NCBI RefSeq assembly: GCF_003056055.1
Contig: NZ_PYFP01000002.1
Location: forward strand, 1,426,001 to 1,490,000
Source of the DNA: Glaciimonas sp. PCH181
Lineage (GTDB): Bacteria > Pseudomonadota > Gammaproteobacteria > Burkholderiales > Burkholderiaceae_D
Length of the DNA: 64,000 bases
Direction of reading: 5' to 3'
Shown here: one piece after another, positions 36,653 through 46,200 of the stretch
Layout: each line of letters begins with the position of its first letter
How positions within the stretch are numbered: the stretch's first letter is position 1
Position numbers and translations under genes: made by a program
The notes under the pieces: generated by a model
What the model was told of the DNA's origin: nothing
The model's input: only the letters and a program-made list of their open reading frames with translations
Database searches by the model: none

Positions 36653-39600
36653 ATGAACAAGCAAGCCTACCGCGTTATTTTTAATCAAAAGCGCGGGATG
36701 CTGATGGCGGTCGCAGAGACCGTTGCCAGCCAGGGTAAAAGTACCGGCGCTGGCGGCATGTCGCGCAGCGGTAAAGCGCACGGCGCAAGGCTGTTGAAGC
36801 TGATCTATTTGAGTGTCGCCATCGCGGCGGTATTCGGCAGCATCACGGTAGTGCACGCGCAAATCGTTGCGCTGCCGAACGCTGGTGCCCATCGTCCGAC
36901 GATAGATCGCACCGCCAACGGGCGGCCTTTGGTGCAGATCGTTGCCCCCAACGCTGCGGGAGTTTCGCATAACCACTATCAGCAGTTTAATGTCGATAGA
37001 AACGGGGCGATCCTGAACAATGCGCGCGGGATCGTGAAGACTCAACAAGGTGGATTAGTCGATGGCAATCCTTATCTGCACAATGGCAGCGCACGGATTA
37101 TCCTCAACGAAGTCAGGGGTGGAGGACGCAGTCAACTGAACGGTTATACCGAAGTGGCAGGACAGCGTGCCGTAGTTATCATTGCCAATCCGAATGGCAT
37201 CAGCTGTAGTGGCTGCGGCTTTATCAACACCACGCGTGGCATGTTGACCACTGGTATGCCGCAGTTCGGAGGGGACGGCAGCCTCAACGCTTTTCGTGTC
37301 ACTGGCGGCGATATTCAGGTGGGCGACATGCATGGAGGCAATATCGATCAAGTCGATCTGATTGCGCGCAGCGTAAAAGTCAACGGTCAGCTATGGGCGA
37401 AACAGCTCAATGTCATCGCCGGTGCCAATCAGGTCAATTACGCCGATCTTGGCGTACAACTGATTCAGGGACAGGGTGCAGCACCAACGGTCGGGATTGA
37501 CGTGGCGCAACTCGGCGGGATGTATGCCGGTAAAATCCGCTTAGTCGGCACCGGTGCCGGAGTCGGTGTGGTCAGTCTTGGCACCATCGCTGCCTCAGCG
37601 GGCGATATCAGCATCGACAGCCATGGCAAGATCACACTCAACGGCAAGACCAGCGCCAGCAGCCAGATTGCTTTGCGTAGTGATGGCGATATTGCCAATA
37701 GCGGGACCTTGTATGCGCGACAGGCAATGCAACTGCGCAGCGCCGGACAGCTCAGCAATAGTGGGGATATTGCCGCGCAAAGCGATTTGACGATCACCGC
37801 AACGGATATTGCCTCCACCGGCACGTTGGCTGCGGGTGCAAACGCCGAAGGCAAGATCACCCAAGCAGGCAAATTAATGCTGACCGCCAGCGGCGGAGTC
37901 AGCGCCACTGGAGAAAACACTGCAGGCGGCAATCTCGCTATCACCGGCAGCAGCATCAATTTGAATCATGCGCAAACCAGTACGCTCGGCGATGTTGATC
38001 TGCGCGCCACCGCAGGCGATATCGATCACACTGGCGGCAATTTACAGGCTAGCGGCACCACGACGCTGGACGCTAGTGGAGCATTGATCAACGACAATGG
38101 AATTGTGCATACTGCGCAATTCAGTAGCGACGCGGTCAGCCTGTCGAACGTAGCAGGTAAAATCATTCAGTCAGGCACCGGGGACACACGTATCACGACC
38201 CGCGACGGCATTGATAATACTGGCGGCATGCTTTCCACGAATGCGCAGCATGTCCGATTGCAGGCAGCCAATGTTAAGAATGATGCGGGACGGCTCCATC
38301 AGGGTGGCACGGGGTCGTTGGCGCTGACTACTGGCACGTTGGGTAACGTTAACGGCATTATCGACAGCAACGGTAACCTGACGTTAAGCGCGGCCATGCT
38401 CGATAACCAACGCGGGCAAGTACGCGCTGATGGCAGCGCCACGGTGGCTATCGCCGGTGACCTCAACAACATTCAAGGCGTTATTCAGACCGACAAAGCG
38501 TTACTGATTGATGCCGTCAATATCGACAACAGCGCCGGTCGCCTCGTCTCTCTCAATGCCGATGGACTGACCATTACCGCTAGCGGCGAGGTGCTCAATC
38601 TTAAAGGGACAACGGCTGACAGTAATAATCCAGAAGGCGGGCGCATCAGTGGCAACGGTAACGTCATGCTAACCGCAGCGAATGTGCGCAACAGCGGCAA
38701 TATCATCGCGAATCATGACCTGAACGTCAACGTCAGCCAATTGTTCGATAACAGCGGTGGACGACTTGCCGCAGCGAATACCTTGCAACTCCACGCCGCT
38801 GAATTGACCAATGCACACGGCGCGCTGGATGCGTCACGTATCGACGCCACCGTCGCACAGCTCGACAATAACGCGGGCAACATCATCGCCCGACAACTCT
38901 CACTGCTCAGTACTAATCTCAGCAATCAGCACGGCAGTATTACCCACTTTGGGCAAGACGCCAGCCTGATCGCGGTTACTGAAAAATTCGACAACAGTAA
39001 CGGCGGCACGCTTCAAGTCAACAGCACCAATTTAACGCTGGCATCGCAATCCTTGAATAACGATGGTGGAACAATTGCACATGCTGGCGTGGGCAGTTTG
39101 AACATCAATGTCGGCGACAGCGCACTGCATAATCAACTGGGTAGCATCGCCAGCAATGGCCGATTGGCGGTGACTGCGACCAGTATCGATAACCGTCGCG
39201 GTCATTTACGTACCGCACGCGATGTTGTACTGAATATCGCTGGTGACCTCAACAATACCCAAGGCACAATTCAGGCGGAAAAAGCAGTGGAGATCGATGC
39301 CACCAATGTCGATAACAGCGCTGGTCGGATCATTTCCCTGAGTGCGGATGGCTTGATGCTCAATGCCAGTGGACAACTGACCAATATCGCAGGGCGCACC
39401 GAAGAGGGTAGCCAAGGCGGCACGCTCGGCGGTAATGGTGATGTCAGGCTAAATGCTACGAATATCGTTAATAGCGGATTAATCACCGCTAAAGATAATC
39501 TGAATGCCACGATTAAAGGTTCGCTGGACAACGATGGCGGTCGTCTGGCTGCCGGTAAAGCGCTGCAACTACAAGCGGCTGCACTGACCAATGTAAAAGG

Positions 39601-42600
39601 TTTGATTGATGCCAGTACAGTCAACGCGACGATTGCGCAGCTCGACAATACCGCAGGAAAAATGTCCGCCGGCCATTTGACGATACACAGCAATAGTCTG
39701 AGCAATCAACAAGGCGCCATCGCGCAATTTGCCAAAGAAGGTACCACCGTCATCACGGTTGCCGGCACGCTCGACAACAGTAACGGCGGCACTATTCAGA
39801 CGCGCAGTACCGATGCAATTTTCAGCGCAAAAGCCATCAATAATGACACTGGCACGATTGACCATGCTGGCAACGGTGGACTGACCGTCGATAACAGCAA
39901 CGGCAATCTCAGCAATCAAAAAGGCCACATCGCGACTAACGGCAATCTGGCGTTGAAAGGAAGTGATCTTCAAAATCAGCGGGGAAAAATCCTTGCCAAT
40001 AGCGAGCTAAGCCTCGCGCTTGATGGCGATCTCAATAATACAAAAGGCACTCTGCAAGCACAAAAAGCATTACACATCAGCGCAATCGATATAAACAACA
40101 GCGCCGGGCGCATCGCTTCTTTGAATGCCGATGGCTTGATGCTTGATGCCAGCGGCCAACTGACCAATACTGCAAACGGGACCATCGGCGGCAATGGCGA
40201 TGTCATGCTGCACTCTGCTAATCTGATGAATAGCGGCGATATCACCGCCAAGGAGAGTCTTGGTGCCGTCGTTGGCGATGCACTTAATAACAGCGACGGT
40301 CGTCTGGCTGCCGGTAAAACGTTGCAACTACAAGCAGCCGTCCTGACTAACGAAAATGGCCTGATTGATGCCGCTACCGTCAGCACCGTGACGACCCAAC
40401 TCAATAACAATGCTGGCAAAATCCTGGCCACTCGGTTGGCAATTAATAGTCATCAGCTCACCAACCAACAAGGCCAGATCGCCCAGTTTGGCAGTGGCGG
40501 CGCTACCGTCATTGCGATTGCCGAGAGTCTTGATAACAGTCGCAGCGGCACGATTCAAGCCAACAGCATTGATTTTACGCTGGGTGCAAAAACGCTGAAC
40601 AACGATAGCGGCGCGGTGATTCATACAGGTGAAGGCGTTTTGGATATCAAGGTTGATGGCGGGCTGAGTAATAAACAAGGCCGTATCGCCAGCACGGGCG
40701 GGCTGATGCTGGCCGCGACAAACATTGACAATCAACGTGGGCAGTTACTGGCAGATGGCGACGCGGTTCTTACTGTTGCCGATGACCTCGACAACACGCA
40801 AGGTAGCGTGCGCGCAGCAAAGGCATTGCAGATATATGCCACTGATATCGATAACAGCGCCGGCCGTCTCACTTCTGAAAATACCGACGGTTTCACTCTC
40901 AACGCCAGCGGCCAACTGAAAAATATCGCAGGGATCGCCGCGGATGGGGCAGCAGGAGGGGTAATCGGCGGGAATGGCGATGTCAATCTGCGTGCCGGGA
41001 TGCTGCACAATAGCGGCGACATCACTGCCAATGATAATCTAGATGTGGCGGTCGACAATCTGCTCGATAACAGCAGCGGACGTATTGCCGCCGGTAAAGC
41101 GCTGCAACTTCAAGCCGCAGCCGTCATTAACCGGCAGGGCAGAATGGATGCGGCACGGATTAATGCCGCGCTGGCCCAACTTGACAATAACGACGGTCGC
41201 ATCACTGCCAATCAACTCAGCCTTCACAGTACTGATCTGAGCAATCAGCGCGGCAGCATCATCCAACTGGGACGCGAGGCTAGCAGCATCGACGTCGCAG
41301 AATCACTCGACAATAGTGATGGCGGTCTGATTCATAGCAATAGTACCGATCTGTCACTGACTCCGAAATACCTCAATAACGATGGTGGTGTGATTGCGCT
41401 TGGCGGGACCGGCGTTCTTAACATCAACCTAGATCGTGGAACGGCTATGTTGCACAATTCCGGGGGCAACATTAGTAGTAATGGTCAACTCACGGTCGTG
41501 GCCTCGGCGATTGACAATCGTAGCGGTGTCCTCTCCGGTCAGCAGCAGACTGGCATCCTTGCCACGCAAAGCGACATTGACAACAGCGCCGGTGGCTACG
41601 TTGGCGGCAGCTACGTCGTGATCGATGCGATGGGGCATTTGAATAACGCCGGCGGCAAGATTGAAGCCAAGAAAAATGGTCTGTATATCAATGCGAATAG
41701 CCTAAATAATGCTGCCGGGACCGTGCAAAGCCTGAGAGAAGGGGCAGACTCGGGCGCGTTGTCGATGCGCGTGGCGCACAGAATCAACAATGGCGTTGTC
41801 AATGGTGTCGGCGGCTTTATTGGCAGCGCTGGAACCATTAGCGTGCATGCTGCTGAGGTCAACAATTCCGGCGGTACGGTGTACGCCAAAGAGGATCTTA
41901 CGGTGTATGCCGATAGCGAAGGCTTCGATGGATTTGATGGCGGCATCACTAACATTGACGGCGTTATGCAAAGTGGCACTGCGTTACGTGTTGAGGCCAG
42001 CGGCGCAGTTCTCAACCATCGTGGCCGGATTGAAGCCAATGGCCGTGATGCTATCTTTACCGTCTCCGGCAGCAGTCTGGATAATACGGCAGGCCGTCTG
42101 GTGAACGAGGGCACCGGCCTGACGCAGATCAATGGCGGTAACAAGATCAGCAACACCAACGTCGCCAATACGAAAGATACAGGCATCATCGGCGGCAATG
42201 GCGACGTGATTTTAACGGCGATGCAACTCGACAACAGTGCGCACGGCCAGATAATCGCTGCCGGTAACGTTAAGCTTCAGATCAGCCAGCATCTCGACAA
42301 TAACGCCGGTACGTTGTACGCGGGACGACAACTGCAATTCGATCAACGCAATGCAGCGTTGACCAATATCGACGGCAATATTGGTGCCGCTGGCAATATT
42401 GCTCTGACGGTTGCCAGTCTCGACAACACGCAAGGACTTATCGGCAATACTTCCGCGCAGGCTTCCACGGTCAAGCGCGATGACGATGGCATGGATGGCG
42501 ATATCGCCCTTGAGATTGGCAACACGTTGACTAACGATGCCGGGACGATAGGCAGTGCGCGCAATCTGCGATTGAATGCCAACGCGCTGTCTGGGGAAGG

Positions 42601-43252
42601 CAAAGTGATCGCCGGACAAGATGGTGCAATTAGCTTGCAAGGCGATTATGTCAATACCGCAGGCAACAGGCTCAGTGGTAACCGTGATTTTGTGTTCGCG
42701 ACCACTGGCAACCTGACCAACAGTGGCGACATCGAAGCGGTTCGCCATCTGACATTACGCGCCGCGAATGTCGATAACCAACACAGTGGCTTGATCAACG
42801 CGGGCGATGGCAACACGATTATTCGCGCTGCTGGCGGCATCACCAACACCGGGCGGATATACGGCAATGATATTGCGCTCGGCGCCCAGATTATCATTAA
42901 CGATGTCGATGCTCACAGCAAGCAGGCGGGCGTCATCGCTGCCCGTAATACGCTAAATATCGGCGCACAAAACATCATTAATCGTGACCACGGCTTGTTG
43001 CAAAGCATGGGCGACATGATGCTAGGCGGTGCGTTGGACGTGAATAATCGCGCCACTGGCCATGCCGACACCATTTTGAATGCATCCGCCACAATCGACG
43101 CTGGTGGTGCATTGCGGATGGCCACCGCCATGCTCATCAATCAGAATAACCACTTCAGCACGGAAATGCAGGTTGACCCGAGCAAAACGCTGCACGTCAC
43201 CGAATATCGTTCTTGGGCGGGCGAACCCTGGTTTCGTGCCGATCAAGTCTGA
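36653..43252 (+). CDS. cdiA: CdiA effector, N-terminal portion (ends at an in-frame TGA)
   Basis: Large contact-dependent inhibition effector (TpsA). Residues 1-30 are an extended signal peptide region (MNKQAYRVIFNQ), followed by a hydrophobic signal segment cut near residue 69 (VVHA-Q). Residues ~70-320 form the secretion (TPS) domain with the NPNGIS motif that engages CdiB. The rest is filamentous-haemagglutinin repeats rich in LDN and NSAGR-like turns, including four ~257-residue supra-repeats. The frame ends at TGA 43250-43252, yet the same frame continues with typical CdiA sequence (FDKTKHGGIVAVLPNGR), so the real protein was about 3,908 codons. ATG 36653 is the correct start; an upstream in-frame TTG at 36542 lacks the signal region at its head. 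Confidence 0.9.
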   Translation: MNKQAYRVIFNQKRGMLMAVAETVASQGKSTGAGGMSRSGKAHGARLLKLIYLSVAIAAVFGSITVVHAQIVALPNAGAHRPTIDRTANGRPLVQIVAPNAAGVSHNHYQQFNVDRNGAILNNARGIVKTQQGGLVDGNPYLHNGSARIILNEVRGGGRSQLNGYTEVAGQRAVVIIANPNGISCSGCGFINTTRGMLTTGMPQFGGDGSLNAFRVTGGDIQVGDMHGGNIDQVDLIARSVKVNGQLWAKQLNVIAGANQVNYADLGVQLIQGQGAAPTVGIDVAQLGGMYAGKIRLVGTGAGVGVVSLGTIAASAGDISIDSHGKITLNGKTSASSQIALRSDGDIANSGTLYARQAMQLRSAGQLSNSGDIAAQSDLTITATDIASTGTLAAGANAEGKITQAGKLMLTASGGVSATGENTAGGNLAITGSSINLNHAQTSTLGDVDLRATAGDIDHTGGNLQASGTTTLDASGALINDNGIVHTAQFSSDAVSLSNVAGKIIQSGTGDTRITTRDGIDNTGGMLSTNAQHVRLQAANVKNDAGRLHQGGTGSLALTTGTLGNVNGIIDSNGNLTLSAAMLDNQRGQVRADGSATVAIAGDLNNIQGVIQTDKALLIDAVNIDNSAGRLVSLNADGLTITASGEVLNLKGTTADSNNPEGGRISGNGNVMLTAANVRNSGNIIANHDLNVNVSQLFDNSGGRLAAANTLQLHAAELTNAHGALDASRIDATVAQLDNNAGNIIARQLSLLSTNLSNQHGSITHFGQDASLIAVTEKFDNSNGGTLQVNSTNLTLASQSLNNDGGTIAHAGVGSLNINVGDSALHNQLGSIASNGRLAVTATSIDNRRGHLRTARDVVLNIAGDLNNTQGTIQAEKAVEIDATNVDNSAGRIISLSADGLMLNASGQLTNIAGRTEEGSQGGTLGGNGDVRLNATNIVNSGLITAKDNLNATIKGSLDNDGGRLAAGKALQLQAAALTNVKGLIDASTVNATIAQLDNTAGKMSAGHLTIHSNSLSNQQGAIAQFAKEGTTVITVAGTLDNSNGGTIQTRSTDAIFSAKAINNDTGTIDHAGNGGLTVDNSNGNLSNQKGHIATNGNLALKGSDLQNQRGKILANSELSLALDGDLNNTKGTLQAQKALHISAIDINNSAGRIASLNADGLMLDASGQLTNTANGTIGGNGDVMLHSANLMNSGDITAKESLGAVVGDALNNSDGRLAAGKTLQLQAAVLTNENGLIDAATVSTVTTQLNNNAGKILATRLAINSHQLTNQQGQIAQFGSGGATVIAIAESLDNSRSGTIQANSIDFTLGAKTLNNDSGAVIHTGEGVLDIKVDGGLSNKQGRIASTGGLMLAATNIDNQRGQLLADGDAVLTVADDLDNTQGSVRAAKALQIYATDIDNSAGRLTSENTDGFTLNASGQLKNIAGIAADGAAGGVIGGNGDVNLRAGMLHNSGDITANDNLDVAVDNLLDNSSGRIAAGKALQLQAAAVINRQGRMDAARINAALAQLDNNDGRITANQLSLHSTDLSNQRGSIIQLGREASSIDVAESLDNSDGGLIHSNSTDLSLTPKYLNNDGGVIALGGTGVLNINLDRGTAMLHNSGGNISSNGQLTVVASAIDNRSGVLSGQQQTGILATQSDIDNSAGGYVGGSYVVIDAMGHLNNAGGKIEAKKNGLYINANSLNNAAGTVQSLREGADSGALSMRVAHRINNGVVNGVGGFIGSAGTISVHAAEVNNSGGTVYAKEDLTVYADSEGFDGFDGGITNIDGVMQSGTALRVEASGAVLNHRGRIEANGRDAIFTVSGSSLDNTAGRLVNEGTGLTQINGGNKISNTNVANTKDTGIIGGNGDVILTAMQLDNSAHGQIIAAGNVKLQISQHLDNNAGTLYAGRQLQFDQRNAALTNIDGNIGAAGNIALTVASLDNTQGLIGNTSAQASTVKRDDDGMDGDIALEIGNTLTNDAGTIGSARNLRLNANALSGEGKVIAGQDGAISLQGDYVNTAGNRLSGNRDFVFATTGNLTNSGDIEAVRHLTLRAANVDNQHSGLINAGDGNTIIRAAGGITNTGRIYGNDIALGAQIIINDVDAHSKQAGVIAARNTLNIGAQNIINRDHGLLQSMGDMMLGGALDVNNRATGHADTILNASATIDAGGALRMATAMLINQNNHFSTEMQVDPSKTLHVTEYRSWAGEPWFRADQV
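38380..41490 (+). repeat. Four long supra-repeats inside cdiA
   Basis: Units of about 760-785 bases begin near 38,380, 39,165, 39,945 and 40,705, with a fifth partial start near 41,490. Each encodes the order LNN(T/I)xG, NSAGR, SLNADG, LxASGQLxN, GGNGDV, LAAGKxLQLQAA, and AQLDNNAG. They form a long beta-helical stalk in CdiA. Periodicity was judged from recurring blocks, not a dot plot. Confidence 0.75.
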
Positions 43253-43285
43253 TTTGATAAAACCAAGCACGGCGGCATCGTCGCT

Positions 43286-46200
43286 GTGCTTCCTAACGGA
43301 CGTTTCGAAAAGTTTTATAAACGCGACTACACCCAGATCGTCCACCAGTCCGTCGTTAAGACCAGCGATCCTGGCACCATCACGTCCGGCGGCAATATGG
43401 TCTTGTCTGGCACGGTCACTAACGACAAAAGTACGATTATCGCGGGCGGCACACTCAGCGGCAGTACCGGCGCGATTCACAACATCGGCGCAGTCGGTGA
43501 AATCACCACCACTAACGTCATGACCGCCGGTCAAAATTACTATCACTGGGTCGACGGCAAACACCACAACAATCGCTATCGATACGACAATAATGGTGCA
43601 GCTTACGACGTTGTATTGCCGACGCTGCCGCTGGCGTTGCAGGTCTGGGCGCAGCAAGAAAATACGCGTCCCGTCACCGGCCCCAATCAAGCCGTCGACA
43701 AAAAGGTTGAAGCCAGCGAGATTCCCGTTATTTCCGGCAGCGACTTGTCTGCGAATCAGGCAGATAAAGGCGTCGGTAGCGGCGACACCAATGCCGTGGT
43801 CGAAGTCAGTGGCAATGCTGGCGCGAACACCAGTACTGGCGCAGACGGACACACCATCATCGCCGCAGATGATGACAGCGGCGCGAATTTCGTCACCGCC
43901 GGAGAAGAGCATACCGTTGACGATCCTGATGGCAGCCCGGGCAGCAATACCGGGACCACCGGCAGCACTACCGCCGTTGCCAATGCAAACGGCACTTCCG
44001 GCGCGGATACCGACAGCAGCGGCCACCATCAAACCATCGGTAATGCCGACGCACCGCTCCCCAATTTAATCTTGCCGAATAACCAGTTATTTGTGATTAA
44101 AACGCAACCCGATCAGAGTTATCTGATTGAAACCGACCCTGCCTTCACCAACTACAAAAAATTCATTTCCAGCGATTATTTGTTAGGACGTTTGTCGCTT
44201 GACCCACAAAAGGTGCACAAGCGCTTAGGCGATGGATTTTATGAGCAAAAGCTGATCAACGACCAGATCGCCGAACTCACTGGCAAACGGTTTTTGGGAG
44301 GCTATTACAGCAACGAAAGTCAATATCAGGCCTTAATGGAGGGCGGCGTCGCCAGCGCGGCGCAGTTCCAACTCACGCCCGGCATTGCGTTAAGCGCCGC
44401 ACAAATGGCCGCGCTGACCGCCGATATTGTCTGGCTGGTGGCGCAATATGTGACGTTGCCCGATGGCAGCCAGACAAAGGTACTTGCGCCTGTTGTTTAT
44501 CTAAGTCGTGCCAGCGCCAGCGATATTGCACAGACCGGCGCGTTGATTGCGGCGCACGATATCGACCTGACGATCAACGGCAGCCTCGACAATGGCGGTA
44601 TGTTGCAAGCAGCGAATAACTTGCTTATTCACGCTACCGATATCACCAACAGCGGTGCTATCCACAGCACCGGTAAAGATGGCACAACCCATTTGATCGC
44701 GGACAATGACATTCTCAATCATGGCGGCACACTCAGCGGTCATCGCGTCGGCATTTTGGCAGGGCGTGATGTAACACTGCGTACCGATGTCATCACCGCC
44801 GTTGGAAAAAATGGTGCAAACAGTGCTCTCGGCAACAGCGCCAACATCAATGCTGATCAGTTATCGATACAAGCGGGACGTGATTTGACGGTGAGTGCCG
44901 CAAATGTGCATGCCAGCGGCGATGCCACCTTAGCCGCAGGACGCGACTTGACTTTGAACACGATCACCACTGAAGCGACCTCCAACGTCCGCTATGACAG
45001 CCAGAATCACCTGAACGAACATCAGACGCAGGTCAACGGTAGCAACGTCGCCACTGGCGGCACACTAACCATGACCGCCGGGCAAGATATCGACGCCTCC
45101 GCAGCCTACGTCAATGCCGGTGGGCAACTTGTTGTTGCAGCCGGACGCGATGTCACCATCGGTAGCGCCGATCAAACCAGTAGCCTCGATCAGGCGATTT
45201 ACACCACCTCCAAAGGCATGTTGTCATCTTCTTCCAGCCATTCGCAAGATACCGCGCATAGCACCACCGCGAGTGGAAGCACGCTCTCGGGGGATAGCGT
45301 GATCGTGCAAGCAGGACGGGATATCGCGGTATCGGGCAGCAATATTGTCGGCACAAAAGACGTATCTCTCGTCGCCAAAAATAATGTCACGATTACCACC
45401 GCGCAGAACACCAGCGATCGTGACTTCTCCACTGAAGAAAAAACCTCCGGCATGTTTAGTGGCGGCGGCATGGGCGTGACGATGGGATCGAAAGAGCAGC
45501 AAGATGCGCAGATCAACGGGCAGACGACGCATACCGGCAGCATGGTCGGTTCGACCGACGGTAACGTTAAGATCAATGCGGGCAATGCCTACACCCAGAC
45601 CGGCAGTCAGATCGCCGCACTCAAAGGCGATATCGGCGTCGCCGCTAAAACGGTCGATATCAATGCGGCGGTCGATACCGCTCAGCAGATCAGCAAAAGC
45701 CACACCGCGCAAAGCGGCTTATCGGTCGGCGTATCCGCCCCCATCATCAGCGCGATTCAAGCTGCGCAAAGCATGGCGCAAGCATCCAGCAAAACCGATG
45801 ATCCACGGATGCAACTGATGGCTGCTTATGCAGCAGGGGCTGCCGCTAAAGATGCCGGAAATGCGATACAAAATCCGACCGAAGGCATCACCGTCAGCCT
45901 GACGATAGGCGGCAGTAAAAGCGACAGCACCAGCAAACAAACCAGCAACATGGTGGTTGGCTCCAGCATCAATGCCGCCGGTAACGTCGTGATCGCCGCC
46001 ACAGGCAAAGCAAAAGACAGCCACCTCACCATCACCGGCAGCGATATCAGCGCCGGACACCACGCCATCCTCAAAGCCGATGGCGACATCAACCTGCTGG
46101 CCGCGCAAAGCAGCAGCGACCAACACAGCAGCAGTTCATCGAGCAGCGCTGCGGTCGGTATCGCCGCCACTTACGGCTCCAACGGCGTTGCTTTCGGCAT

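Noticed and set aside
38380..41490. Regular repeats as a CRISPR array
   Set aside because: The period is about 770 bases and coding, with no short repeat-spacer pattern.
37465..43000. Many long open frames on the - strand inside cdiA
   Set aside because: They mirror the GC-rich repeat coding sequence, lack start context and family features, and vary with the repeat; they are shadows.
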